From Desulfocapsa sp. (GTDB lineage Bacteria > Desulfobacterota > Desulfobulbia > Desulfobulbales > Desulfocapsaceae), in assembly GCA_022712895.1 (NCBI GenBank), contig JAFLJS010000051.1:101927-165926 (forward strand): a DNA stretch of 64,000 nucleotides, read 5' to 3'. This document shows positions 20,806-31,283 of the stretch, piece after piece. The notes beneath the pieces are model-generated. The model was not told the DNA's origin, ran no database searches, and saw only the letters and a program-made list of their open reading frames with translations. The first letter of the stretch is position 1; each line of letters opens with the position of its first letter. The position numbers were made by a program, and so were the translations under genes.

Positions 20806-22233
20806 TTGGTTTTGCTCATTTTGGCAAAAGGTTTAAAACTGTTGAAAAATCGTATCCTTCGCTTTCTACAGACAAATCATATTTTTGAAACAAATAGGCA
20901 AGCCATCGTAATTGCAGTTTCCGGTGGCTCTGACTCTGTTGCACTGCTCCACATTCTTTCCGTCCTCTATCCCGAAAATCAACGTATTGCTGTTTATATC
21001 GATCATGGCCTGCGTCCCCATGAAACACCAGCTGAAAAAGTACTGGTTGAAGCACTTGCCGTTTCATGTTCTGCCACTTTTATCTCTTTAGCGGTCGATG
21101 TGGCAAGTGAACAAAAAGAAAAAAAAGGTTCCCTTGAAGAAACGGCGCGTCATTTACGCTACAAGGCCCTTGAGAGGGTTCGCAAACAGTACAAGGGCCG
21201 ATACATTGCTGTGGGACATACCAGCGACGATCAGGCAGAAGAGGTGCTGTTGCGTTTAATCCGAGGCAGCGGATCTGCAGGTCTCAGCGGCATGGCAATA
21301 GAGAATGGTTTTATCATTCGTCCCCTGTTACATGAATCTAAAAAAACGCTTCGCAACTACCTCAAAGAACAGAACATTACTTACTGCGAAGACAGCAGCA
21401 ACAAGGATCTTCGTTTTCTGCGCAACAAAATCCGCCACAACCTGTTGCCAGACCTTGAGCAGGACTACAATAAATCGATACGGAAAACTCTCATTCAAAC
21501 TGCTGCTATTTTAGACGAAGAAAACAAACTACTGGACACCTTGACGGCCAAGGTCTTTCTTAAATTGTGCATTGTTGACCAGGAACAATTAACACTGGAC
21601 TATGCTGGGATTGTAAAAGAACACATTGCCATTCAAAGACGTATATTTGAAAAAATATGCTGGCAGATGTCAGCAAAACCATCCTTTAAACAAATTGCAA
21701 GCTTATGTGATCTCAGCCTTTCACAAAACGGGACTGAAATACATCTGGCACATGGATTACGAGCAATTAAACAACAGGAGAATATTCTCTTCTACTATCC
21801 TGTAAAAAAAGCTGGCTATCGTGGCTCTGCAATTCTCCATAAGAACTTTGCAACAATCACTATTCAAAGCCCCGGAACCACCTGTGTCCCTGAGCTGGGC
21901 TACAAATTAACGATCCGTCAAAATGACTTCTGCGAAGAACTGCTTTCTCAAGCAAATACCCTAATTGTGGATAACTCGCGGATATCCTTTCCACTCACCC
22001 TACGTCACCATTATGATGGTGAGACATTCCACCCTTTAGGCAGCCCTGGATCAAAAAAAATCTCCCGCTTTTTGACAGATCAGAAAATCCCTGCCACAAA
22101 AAAAACAAATTTCCCCATCCTACTGGCTGATAGATCTATCCTGGCTGTTGTGGGAATAAGAATCGACAACAGATACCGCACCCAATATAACACTTCAACA
22201 TGCCTGCAACTTCAATGGACAAAAGCTGAGTAA
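20806..22233 (+). CDS. tilS: tRNA(Ile)-lysidine synthetase
   Basis: PP-loop AVSGGSDSVALLH, VGHTSDDQAEEVLLRLIRGSG. Confidence 0.9.
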   Translation: MVLLILAKGLKLLKNRILRFLQTNHIFETNRQAIVIAVSGGSDSVALLHILSVLYPENQRIAVYIDHGLRPHETPAEKVLVEALAVSCSATFISLAVDVASEQKEKKGSLEETARHLRYKALERVRKQYKGRYIAVGHTSDDQAEEVLLRLIRGSGSAGLSGMAIENGFIIRPLLHESKKTLRNYLKEQNITYCEDSSNKDLRFLRNKIRHNLLPDLEQDYNKSIRKTLIQTAAILDEENKLLDTLTAKVFLKLCIVDQEQLTLDYAGIVKEHIAIQRRIFEKICWQMSAKPSFKQIASLCDLSLSQNGTEIHLAHGLRAIKQQENILFYYPVKKAGYRGSAILHKNFATITIQSPGTTCVPELGYKLTIRQNDFCEELLSQANTLIVDNSRISFPLTLRHHYDGETFHPLGSPGSKKISRFLTDQKIPATKKTNFPILLADRSILAVVGIRIDNRYRTQYNTSTCLQLQWTKAE

Positions 22234-22441
22234 TCGAATTTACTGTAGAAAAGCATCTAAACTATTGATTTGTCCCTTTCAGCCAATGATGGTAGTAGCA
22301 ACAATGAGGGACGAAAGACTACTACTCTTTTCAGTATCTCCTTGAAGGGTAAAAGTAGCGTAACCAAATTCTTCCCGAAAAAACAAAGGGAATTGTTAAG
22401 GCACTAACAAGCAGCCACAAACCATCAAAAAATAGAGCCAT

Positions 22442-23080
22442 ATGCAAAACGAACTCGCAGCCAGCAAAGACAACAGCCAAAACCTGCAAGAGGTATCCGT
22501 GACACCCCAATCAGATACCTGTCTTATTGCTTGCCCTATCTTCCAAAGAGAACTGGAAAGTGTTCTCCTGGAACTTGGCCTTGCACCCTCCATCAAGTAC
22601 ATGCATTACACCATCCACAACAATCCTTTGGTGATGGAAGAACAGTTAGTCGAAAAAGTTACCGATGCAAAAAAATCCACACAAAACGTGCGTTTTCTTG
22701 TGGGGAAGCACTGTAAAGGCAAGCGTGACATTAATGAGGTGGTTGAGAGCTGTAACGGTAAAATTCCTCAGGCCAGAAATTGCATTGATATGCTGATTGG
22801 CAGTGAACTCACCAAAGAGCTACAGAAAAACAGAACTTCTCTGATGACTCCGGCCTGGATTCGTATGATTAATCAGTCCATTGCTGATGGCCAGTGGTCG
22901 GTGACTGATGCCCGGGTCAACCTGGGATGGTACAATAAGATTTTGATTCTTGATACCGGAGTGGAACCATTAGATGATGAACAGATTATGGAGTTTTACG
23001 ATCTGACTCAGGTAGAGATAGATATCCTGCCAGTGAACCTGAAACACTTCAAGGCATTACTACAGGAGTTGTTGCAGTAA
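22442..23080 (+). CDS. DUF1638-like protein
   Basis: CLIACPIFQRELESVLLE start and overall layout resembling DUF1638. Confidence 0.6.
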   Translation: MQNELAASKDNSQNLQEVSVTPQSDTCLIACPIFQRELESVLLELGLAPSIKYMHYTIHNNPLVMEEQLVEKVTDAKKSTQNVRFLVGKHCKGKRDINEVVESCNGKIPQARNCIDMLIGSELTKELQKNRTSLMTPAWIRMINQSIADGQWSVTDARVNLGWYNKILILDTGVEPLDDEQIMEFYDLTQVEIDILPVNLKHFKALLQELLQ

Positions 23081-23091
23081 GAAACAGGTGC

Positions 23092-25026
23092 TTAGGAGCT
23101 GGACTTTCGTAGAATACGAATATCGCCCACCCGAATTGTCAGCTTAATACGATCAAAGTACTCAAGCAGCGGAATTGAGAACTTACGGGTCAAGCCGGTA
23201 AGGTTCTTAAAACGTGGGGCATCAATCTCCCCTTCTTTCTCGATAAATGCCGTTACATCCTTGAGTAATACCTCAATGGCTGCAGCATCATAATAGAGTG
23301 TCTCACTCACCTTCAATAATTTGTCTTCACGTTGCAGCAGGGCAAATACTTCTTTCACCAGCGTTTCAGGGTAATCACTGAACTCGTCCATGGTTTCACG
23401 AATAGTGGCTGTTTTTAAACCTTTCCCACGGTACCATTTTTCGAGATCCTTTTGCAATTTCCTTTCATCTGCCTGCAGAGCAACCTGATGAGATGCTAGA
23501 CGCACTACAGACTCTTCCTGCACAATCAAATCTTTTTTCTGCAATTCATTCAAACAGAAATGAAACACTTTTCCATCCACATTATGACCAAGACCTGAAC
23601 GGAGTTCTTCTTTGGAAAGCCCGAGCTGCATGGGATTTTTTACATGATATATCTCAAGATTTTTTTGCAGCACCTGCTCGACACCATCGCTCACACTCTT
23701 GGCAAGATAACGCTGTGTTGTGGAATCAACAACCACAATTTTCCTTGAAGAGAGGGGTGCAGAAATCAGTTTTTTCAACTGCTTGGCAAAAACCCCAAGC
23801 CGTACAGCCAACTCATCAAAAGTAAGCCCACTGGTGCCTCGTTCATTCAGAAACAAGAGAATCTTATTCTCAACATTCTCATCATAGAGAATCTGGAAGA
23901 CTGCTCTATTTTTATCCCGGTCCGGCTCGTTCAAACGTTTACGTTTCCGGGGTGGCATATTACCAAGAATTTCACCTCCACCGATGGTCGCAACAGGTGA
24001 GTAGGATCTTACCACATATCTGTCACCGGGCCAGCAACTCACCGGCTCTTCAAGAAGAAGTTGCACACCGGCAGTGTCCCCAGGTTGCAAGACATCACGA
24101 TCAAGCAGAGAAATCCTGCCCATAACCTCAATGGTTCCGAGATGTACCCGAACACGTGTTCTGTGTTTCAGGGGTTTGCTAATGGATGCCAGGTAGAGAA
24201 AATCACAATCAAGCATATACCCAGGAGACAGACAGCCAGGAGTTGCCGCAACCATGCCTCTTGAAACGGCTGCAGTATCAACACCCTGCAAGTTGATAGC
24301 AGTACGGTGTCCGGCTTCTACAGTTTCCACATCTTTGGAATGGACCTGAATACCTCTCACTTTGGCCGTCATATCCGATGGGTAAAAACAGAGTTCATCT
24401 CCAATGTTCAGTCGTCCGGACATTGAGGTTCCGGTGACAACCGCACCAAAACCTTTTATGGCAAAAATCCGATCCACAGGAAGACGAAAAGGTCCGTGCA
24501 CTTCCTTGAACTGCTGCCCAGCAACAAATTCATCAAGCAAAACTTTAATGTCATCGATTCCGTCACCAGTGGTGGAGGAAACGTGCACAAGAGGTGCCTC
24601 TTCTAAAAAACTGCCTTCACAATATTCCCGGACTTCCTCGGTGACCATCTCCAGCCACTCTTCTTCCACCATATCTTTTTTGGTGATAACAATGATTCCC
24701 TGTTTCACACCTAGCAGACGGCAGATCTCAAAATGCTCTTTAGTCTGGGGCATAATGCCTTCATCTGCTGCAATAATGAAAGCAACAAGATCCATACCAG
24801 TGACACCGGCTACCATATTTTTGACAAATTTTTCATGGCCGGGAACGTCTACAATACCAAGACGATGGCCGCAGGGAAGATCGAGATAGGCAAAACCCAG
24901 CTCAATGGTGATACCGCGTTTTTTTTCCTCAGCCAGACGATCGGTTTCAATACCGGTCAACGCCCGGACAAAACTTGTTTTACCATGATCAACATGGCCT
25001 GCTGTACCGAGGACTATTTCACGCAT
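23092..25026 (-). CDS. selB: Selenocysteine-specific elongation factor SelB
   Basis: [54 protein letters not shown]-terminal winged-helix region. Confidence 0.95.
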   Translation of the reverse strand: MREIVLGTAGHVDHGKTSFVRALTGIETDRLAEEKKRGITIELGFAYLDLPCGHRLGIVDVPGHEKFVKNMVAGVTGMDLVAFIIAADEGIMPQTKEHFEICRLLGVKQGIIVITKKDMVEEEWLEMVTEEVREYCEGSFLEEAPLVHVSSTTGDGIDDIKVLLDEFVAGQQFKEVHGPFRLPVDRIFAIKGFGAVVTGTSMSGRLNIGDELCFYPSDMTAKVRGIQVHSKDVETVEAGHRTAINLQGVDTAAVSRGMVAATPGCLSPGYMLDCDFLYLASISKPLKHRTRVRVHLGTIEVMGRISLLDRDVLQPGDTAGVQLLLEEPVSCWPGDRYVVRSYSPVATIGGGEILGNMPPRKRKRLNEPDRDKNRAVFQILYDENVENKILLFLNERGTSGLTFDELAVRLGVFAKQLKKLISAPLSSRKIVVVDSTTQRYLAKSVSDGVEQVLQKNLEIYHVKNPMQLGLSKEELRSGLGHNVDGKVFHFCLNELQKKDLIVQEESVVRLASHQVALQADERKLQKDLEKWYRGKGLKTATIRETMDEFSDYPETLVKEVFALLQREDKLLKVSETLYYDAAAIEVLLKDVTAFIEKEGEIDAPRFKNLTGLTRKFSIPLLEYFDRIKLTIRVGDIRILRKSSS

Positions 25027-25030
25027 AGAC

Positions 25031-25096
25031 TATGGCGTCATAAAAACTCTTCATCTTCTTCGTCACTTCGAATATGAAGTTTTTTACTTAGCCATC
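25031..25096. repeat. Dispersed palindromic intergenic repeat, copy 3 (ends only, centre missing)
   Basis: TATGGCGTCATAAAAACTCTTCATCTTCTTCGTCACTTCGAATATGAAGTTTTTTACTTAGCCATC. Confidence 0.75.
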
Positions 25097-25144
25097 CTAG
25101 TTATAGGTTTTTACGAATTTATCGTATAAAATATTAAAGAAAGG

Positions 25145-25774
25145 TTAACTGAGATATGGATTAGAGCGAGCTTCTTCGGCAAGTGTAGAACGACTGCCGC
25201 CATAACCATGTCCTGGCCATACCGTAGTTTCCCCTGGAAGAATCAAAAGCTGATCCTTGATAGAGGAAATCAATTCATCATATGATCCACCTGGAAAATC
25301 TGTCCTGCCAATACCACCAACAAAAAGGGTATCCCCGGTAATAAGATCAGTGCCGCAATACAAACACATGCCACCGGGAGTATGCCCCGGGGTATGAATT
25401 ACTTTAATTTCTTCTTCGCCAATCTTGATAATATCTCCGTGTTTCACTGTACGGTCAGCAGGTGGGGATGCTTCCAACCCCAGCATGGAAAAGTAATTCT
25501 GCACTTCAGGTTTGGCAAAAAACTCTTCGTCAAGCTCATGGATGATTATATCAGCACCACTGGCTTCTTTAATAATTCTATTGCCACAGACATGATCAGG
25601 ATGTCCGTGGGTTGCGATAATAGCATCAATAGTAAGGCCGGAGTCTTTCACCTCTTTCAGGATTTTATCTTCATCACCACCAGGATCAACAATCGCACAA
25701 CGATTAGTCTTGGAACAGCCGATAATGTAGCAGCAGACACCCATGGAGCCAACTGTAAGTTGTTTCAGAAACAT
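25145..25774 (-). CDS. MBL-fold hydrolase (glyoxalase II-like)
   Basis: THGHPDH, HTPGHTPGG, GDTLFVGGIGRTDFPGG. Confidence 0.88.
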   Translation of the reverse strand: MFLKQLTVGSMGVCCYIIGCSKTNRCAIVDPGGDEDKILKEVKDSGLTIDAIIATHGHPDHVCGNRIIKEASGADIIIHELDEEFFAKPEVQNYFSMLGLEASPPADRTVKHGDIIKIGEEEIKVIHTPGHTPGGMCLYCGTDLITGDTLFVGGIGRTDFPGGSYDELISSIKDQLLILPGETTVWPGHGYGGSRSTLAEEARSNPYLS

Positions 25775-25861
25775 GATAAGAAATCCCTAAGCAAAAGAGC
25801 AGAAAAAATAATCAAATAACCAAGAACTGTAAAAGTTTACCAGATAAGCGTAGACTTCGTG

Positions 25862-25937
25862 CCCCATATCTGGGCAGGCGTATCATCCCTGCTATACAGT
25901 ACCGTATGCAGGGCGATGCGACCGTTCAGAGATGGGG
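25862..25937. repeat. Nested palindrome downstream of mrp
   Basis: Outer arms CCCCATATCTG/CAGAGATGGGG; inner CGTATCATCCCTGC-TATAC/GTATGCAGGGCGATGCG. Confidence 0.6.
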
Positions 25938-25961
25938 TGCTGGTGATTTTTCACCTCGCTC

Positions 25962-26918
25962 CTAGCAATCGCATTTATCAGGGTCACATCCGCCACCACC
26001 ACAGCCGCAATCACTCGACTCTGAATCAGCAGAAGCCATTTGAATCGGAGCAGGAGCCATAACTGGAGGCAAACGAAGCTCAACAGAATCAATCACCTTG
26101 GCAAATGCTTCGATTGCAGGACTCTTGGCACCCGATGAAAGATATGGAACACCGTCATCACCGGCAATCACAATCTTAGGATCCATGGGAATAGCACCAA
26201 GGAACGGAAGATCAAATTCACGGGAAAGCTCCTCGCCACCACCAGTTTTGAAGATATCAACTGTGGTATTACATTCAGGACAGACAAAACCTGACATGTT
26301 TTCTACGATTCCGATGACTTCCATCTCAACAGTACGACAGAAATTCAAAGATTTACGAACATCAGCAAGAGCAACCTTCTGCGGTGTGGTCACCACAAGC
26401 GCTCTCACATTAGGAATGGTCTGGGCAATAGACAAAGGTTCGTCACCGGTACCTGGAGGAGCATCTATAACCAGATAATCAAGTTCGCCCCAATCCATGT
26501 CCGCAACAAACTGACGAATAGCCTGAATTTTCAAAGGCCCGCGCCAGATAATAGCTTCATCGCGATCCTTCATCATATACTCGAGAGATACAACCTTCAG
26601 GTTATCATTGTATTGAAGAGGTGCAACCAGATCGTTTGGATTTTTGGGTGGCTCCAAAGTTCCGGTAAGATTAAGCATACGGATAACGTCAGGACCATGA
26701 AGATCCACATCCATCAGGCCGACCATATGCCCTTTAGCAGCCAATCCCAGTGCGAGGTTTACAGACACAGTTGATTTTCCAACTCCGCCTTTACCACTCA
26801 TTACCAGAATTTTATTTTTGATTTTCCCAAGGGAGCGGGTGATAGCATTATCCTGCTGTGCCATTTGTGCTTGCTGATCTTCCTGGCTTCCACAGGAACC
26901 ACTTGAACATGAACTCAT
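25962..26918 (-). CDS. mrp: Mrp/NBP35 Fe-S carrier P-loop ATPase
   Basis: VMSGKGGVGKSTVSVNLA deviant Walker A, CPEC, Cys-rich termini. Confidence 0.92.
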   Translation of the reverse strand: MSSCSSGSCGSQEDQQAQMAQQDNAITRSLGKIKNKILVMSGKGGVGKSTVSVNLALGLAAKGHMVGLMDVDLHGPDVIRMLNLTGTLEPPKNPNDLVAPLQYNDNLKVVSLEYMMKDRDEAIIWRGPLKIQAIRQFVADMDWGELDYLVIDAPPGTGDEPLSIAQTIPNVRALVVTTPQKVALADVRKSLNFCRTVEMEVIGIVENMSGFVCPECNTTVDIFKTGGGEELSREFDLPFLGAIPMDPKIVIAGDDGVPYLSSGAKSPAIEAFAKVIDSVELRLPPVMAPAPIQMASADSESSDCGCGGGGCDPDKCDC

Positions 26919-27214
26919 AACATCCTCCTAAAAACAGTATCTATAATTAAAAAGCTAATAAACATTTTCAAATGAGCTGCGTCAGCTAATCAATCTGCTC
27001 CTTAAGCAGCTCGCAACCTTGCCATACATTAATGCTGTTCTACAGAAAAGCAAATATTTTCCTGGCCTCCGGGACAACTTCATTTTTGCTCTCTGCAAAT
27101 GATAAAAAAGGCATTCGTTTTTATTGCTTTCTTATTGATCTAGGCGTAATATACATGGTTTTTGTGACGCGAGTATTTCAATGCATATAAACTTATCAGA
27201 TCAAGGATTTCTGT

Positions 27215-28315
27215 ATGTTAGGATGGTTTAAGAAAAAATTCTCCAAAACTGAGGAGAATGCTACAGCTGCAGAGGCAGTTGAAGTACCTGTTGCTCCAAT
27301 TCAGGAGACTGAAGAAAACAAACCGCAGGAACAGAAAGTAGAGACGCCTGCTGCCCCGGTGGCAGAAGAAAAAAGCACCGGCGCCTCCATGTTTCAGCGC
27401 CTCTCATCACGACTCGGAAAAACTAAAGAATCATTAATCTATCGGATGGATTCGTTGTTTCTTGGCAAAAAAGAGATTGATGCAGATCTTTTTGATGAGC
27501 TGGAAGAGATCCTGATCACTGCTGATCTTGGCGTGGCGACCACCATGGACCTCCTTGACGATGCCAGAAAAAAAGTTAAACGTGATGCCCTTTCAGACCC
27601 AGCAGTTCTCAAAGGAATCCTGAAAGAGAAACTCTGTTCCTATATCACAGAATCTGAAAAACCAGCAGAACTGGTTATGCCTGGCGATGGCCCTTTTGTA
27701 ATTATGGTGGTGGGCGTCAATGGTGTTGGAAAAACCACGACAATTGGCAAGATTGCAAAAAAATTCAAAGATTCTGGACAATCTGTTTTACTGGTTGCAG
27801 CCGATACTTTTCGTGCTGCAGCTGTTGCACAGCTTAAAATCTGGGGTGAACGCAATGCTGTTGAAGTTGTTTCCAAAGCAGAAGGGGCAGACCCGTCGTC
27901 GGTCGCTTTTGATGCTATGGATAAGGCCGTTGCAGATAACTATGATGTGGTGATTGTCGATACTGCCGGAAGACTGCATACTCAAACCAACCTTATGGAA
28001 GAGTTGAAAAAAATCAAACGGGTTATGGGAAAACGCCTGGATGGTGCTCCCCATGAGATTATGCTGATCCTTGATGCAACAACTGGCCAGAACGCCGTCT
28101 CCCAAGCCAAACTCTTTAATGAGGCCGTGACCATTACCGGCCTTGCCGTCACCAAACTTGACGGCACTGCCAAAGGTGGCATCGTTGCCAATATCTGTCG
28201 GGAACTAAAAATCCCCATTCGTTTTATAGGCATTGGCGAGCAGATTGACGACCTACGTGATTTTGATGCCGACGAGTTTATTGGCGCTCTCTTTGGCGAA
28301 GAAAATATACAGTAA
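27215..28315 (+). CDS. ftsY: Signal recognition particle receptor FtsY
   Basis: [53 protein letters not shown]. Confidence 0.96.
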   Translation: MLGWFKKKFSKTEENATAAEAVEVPVAPIQETEENKPQEQKVETPAAPVAEEKSTGASMFQRLSSRLGKTKESLIYRMDSLFLGKKEIDADLFDELEEILITADLGVATTMDLLDDARKKVKRDALSDPAVLKGILKEKLCSYITESEKPAELVMPGDGPFVIMVVGVNGVGKTTTIGKIAKKFKDSGQSVLLVAADTFRAAAVAQLKIWGERNAVEVVSKAEGADPSSVAFDAMDKAVADNYDVVIVDTAGRLHTQTNLMEELKKIKRVMGKRLDGAPHEIMLILDATTGQNAVSQAKLFNEAVTITGLAVTKLDGTAKGGIVANICRELKIPIRFIGIGEQIDDLRDFDADEFIGALFGEENIQ

Positions 28316-28323
28316 GTAAAACC

Positions 28324-29151
28324 ATGCGATATCAACGACGTGAACAACCTGGATGTGGCGGCTGCCTCCTCATCATTCTTTTATTCAGCCTCCTTACCGG
28401 AGGTTTTTCCGGACTTCTTAGTTTCCTTGGAGTACTGATCTATTCCGGTATAGCTGGGATTCTGATCTTTATTGGAATCTTCTGGGGATTCAGTTTCTGG
28501 ATGAAAAAGAAGATCTCTACCTACGAACAGTCTCAGACAGAAAGCCACAATCGCTTTGTCTGGCTGCTGGTACAGATCCTCATCAATATTGCAAAAATCG
28601 ATGGTATAGTCAGTAAAGAAGAAATTTCCACCATCCACCGATTCTTTCAGCAGAACCTGCGCTATGACCAGACTAAAATGTTCTGGGTTAAAGAGCTTAT
28701 CAAGGAGGCGGTGAATTCCACTGAATCCATGGAATCGCTTCTTCTGGAATTCCGTAACACCTTTGCCTACGAGCCACGCCTCATCCTGCTTGAACTGATT
28801 TACCAGATTCTATATACCAAGAGCCACGTTCCGGAAGCGGAACTGAGAATCGCACGGGATATAGCCAATTATCTGCAAATCAAAGATTATGACAAACGAA
28901 CCATCGAGGCCAAGTACAAATATGGTAATCGGCAACAGGCAGGGACTTCACAGGGTACTGCCGATCATTACTATGCAATACTTGGTCTTAAATCCGGAGC
29001 TGACCAAGATACTATCAAGAAGGCTTACAGAAAACTCAGTATGAAGTATCATCCAGATAAAGTCCGGCATCTGGGTGAAGAATTCAGAGCTGTTGCCGAA
29101 GAAAAAATGAAAGAAATTAACGGAGCATACGACTTCTTCAAAAAGAAATAA
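28324..29151 (+). CDS. TerB-like plus J-domain protein (DjlA-like)
   Basis: N-terminal TM, central TerB-like helical domain, C-terminal [33 protein letters not shown]. Confidence 0.85.
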   Translation: MRYQRREQPGCGGCLLIILLFSLLTGGFSGLLSFLGVLIYSGIAGILIFIGIFWGFSFWMKKKISTYEQSQTESHNRFVWLLVQILINIAKIDGIVSKEEISTIHRFFQQNLRYDQTKMFWVKELIKEAVNSTESMESLLLEFRNTFAYEPRLILLELIYQILYTKSHVPEAELRIARDIANYLQIKDYDKRTIEAKYKYGNRQQAGTSQGTADHYYAILGLKSGADQDTIKKAYRKLSMKYHPDKVRHLGEEFRAVAEEKMKEINGAYDFFKKK

Positions 29152-29280
29152 CCATAGATATGTAAAAAATCTCCATCTTCTTCGTTGCTGTCAAATTAAA
29201 CTAATTGCGACGTACTCTAGTACGCCGAAATTAGTTTAATTTCCCGCGCCTCGAACATGAAGCTTTTTACAAATCTATGG
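29152..29280. repeat. Dispersed palindromic intergenic repeat, copy 4
   Basis: CCATAGATATGTAAAAAATCTCCATCTTCTTCG ... CCTCGAACATGAAGCTTTTTACAAATCTATGG; centre AAATTAAACTAATTGCGACGTACTCTAGTACGCCGAAATTAGTTTAATTT. Confidence 0.75.
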
Positions 29281-29317
29281 CCGCCAACCCTATAAAATAT
29301 ACAAGGAGTTACACATA

Positions 29318-30502
29318 ATGACTATCTCAACAAAAATGCGTGCCTTTGCCGAGAAATCCTCCTGGATTCGTAAGATGTTTGAAGAGGGGGCCAAAATGAA
29401 GGCCGAATTTGGTGCTGAAAATGTTTTTGATTTCAGCCTTGGCAATCCCGACGTACCACCGCCACCGGAATTCGACAAAGCCATCAAAGAAATCGTAAAC
29501 GACCAGTCTCCCATGGTTCATGCTTATATGCCAAACGGCGGATATCCATGGGTACGTGAAGCTCTGGCTGGCAAGATGTCTAAAGAGCAGGGTGTGGAAG
29601 TGTTCCACGGTGATATGCTTATGACCTGTGGTGCTGCAGGTGCCTTGAATATAGTGATGAAGGCACTTCTCAATCCAGGTGACGAAGTTATCATTCTGGC
29701 GCCTTTCTTTGTGGAATATAACTTCTACGTGGACAACCATGGTGGAACCACCAAGGTCGTGCAGACCGACTCAGAATTTAACATCGACCTGGCAGCGATT
29801 GACGCCGCCATCAGTGATAAAACCAAGGCGATCATCATTAACTCGCCAAACAATCCAACAGGCCAGATATACTCCCAGGAATCTCTCAATGCACTGGGTG
29901 CACTGCTTGACCAAAAAGGAGAGGAACTCAAAACCACCATTTATATGCTGGCCGATGAACCTTACCGAAAAATCATATTTGATAATAATGAGGTTGGCAG
30001 CATTTTTCAGGCCACCACAAATTCCATTGTTCTTTCATCTTATTCCAAGGATCTTTCTCTTCCCGGCGAACGCATAGGCTATCTTGCTGTGCATCCCGAT
30101 ATTACCGAAAAAGGGGCTCTCCTGGATGCCCTTACTCTGGCCAACAGAATTCTTGGTTTCGTTAATGCACCAGCATTGATGCAAAGGGTGGTCGCAGAGT
30201 TACAGGATGTAAGTGTCGACAATTCAATCTATATGGAAAGACGTAAGACATTCTGCAAGATTTTAGAAGAAGCAGGATTTGACTTCATTCCCCCCAAAGG
30301 TGCTTTTTATGTATTTCCTAAGTCACCCATTGAAGATGACGTAAAGTTCTGCGCCATGCTTCAGGAAGAAAAAATTCTCGCCGTCCCCGGACAGGGATTT
30401 GGAGCTCCCGGATATTTCCGTCTGGCTTTTTGTGTTCCGGATTCAGTTATTGCCGGATCTGGTCAGGCGTTTAAGAACGCAATGGCAAAAGCAAAAGCAT
30501 AA
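29318..30502 (+). CDS. Class I/II PLP-dependent aminotransferase
   Basis: NSPNNPTGQIYS, SSYSKDLSLPGERIGYL PLP-lysine motif. Confidence 0.9.
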   Translation: MTISTKMRAFAEKSSWIRKMFEEGAKMKAEFGAENVFDFSLGNPDVPPPPEFDKAIKEIVNDQSPMVHAYMPNGGYPWVREALAGKMSKEQGVEVFHGDMLMTCGAAGALNIVMKALLNPGDEVIILAPFFVEYNFYVDNHGGTTKVVQTDSEFNIDLAAIDAAISDKTKAIIINSPNNPTGQIYSQESLNALGALLDQKGEELKTTIYMLADEPYRKIIFDNNEVGSIFQATTNSIVLSSYSKDLSLPGERIGYLAVHPDITEKGALLDALTLANRILGFVNAPALMQRVVAELQDVSVDNSIYMERRKTFCKILEEAGFDFIPPKGAFYVFPKSPIEDDVKFCAMLQEEKILAVPGQGFGAPGYFRLAFCVPDSVIAGSGQAFKNAMAKAKA

Positions 30503-30504
30503 AT

Positions 30505-31119
30505 ATGACAATGCTTAACCTGCTGGCCTTTGCTGCTGCCATGTTTCTTCTGGCAGCATCGCCTGGCCCCGGAGTATTTGCAACCCTTGCCCGGGCACTG
30601 GCCAGTGGATTTTCCCATGCTGCAGTTTTAGTTCTTGGGATCGTATTGGGCGATATTATTTTCCTTTTGCTCGCCATCTATGGACTTTCATCCATGGCTG
30701 AGTTCCTTGGCAGTTTTTTCACTTTTGTCAAATATGCGGGAGGGATTTATCTGATTTGGCTTGGAATTGGTATTTGGCGATCGAAGGCAAATACTAAAAA
30801 AGTACTGGGAGTGCGGGAAGATTCCTGGAAGAAAAATTTTCTCAGCGGACTCAGTATTACCCTTGCCAACCCCAAAGTAATCTTCTTTTATCTTGGGTTT
30901 CTTCCTACTTTTGTGGATCTGACCAGACTTACAAATATTGATATTCTAGCCATTAGTATTGTAGTAGTAGTGGTACTTGGCAGTGTATTGCTTAGTTATG
31001 CTTTTCTTGCTACTCGCGCGAGTAGACTTATTACCAGTGAACGGAACCAGAGACGTCTCAACCGCTGCGCAGGAGGAGTTATGATCACTGCTGGTGGTGC
31101 CATTCTCATGAAACCGTAA
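30505..31119 (+). CDS. LysE family translocator
   Basis: ASPGPGVFATLARALASGF, NPKVIFFYLGFLPTFV. Confidence 0.85.
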   Translation: MTMLNLLAFAAAMFLLAASPGPGVFATLARALASGFSHAAVLVLGIVLGDIIFLLLAIYGLSSMAEFLGSFFTFVKYAGGIYLIWLGIGIWRSKANTKKVLGVREDSWKKNFLSGLSITLANPKVIFFYLGFLPTFVDLTRLTNIDILAISIVVVVVLGSVLLSYAFLATRASRLITSERNQRRLNRCAGGVMITAGGAILMKP

Positions 31120-31283
31120 AGCACTCCATCAAACGTCGTTGCTGTCTTCTACGATTTCATGCAACAGATAAATCTTGTAAATCTATCCCTTTTGATAAAC
31201 CCGTAAAAGCCCAGAATTTAGATGGTTAAGTATTTATGCCATCAATATTGAAAAGTCTACCTCACCTTCAAACCAGCAGCTTC

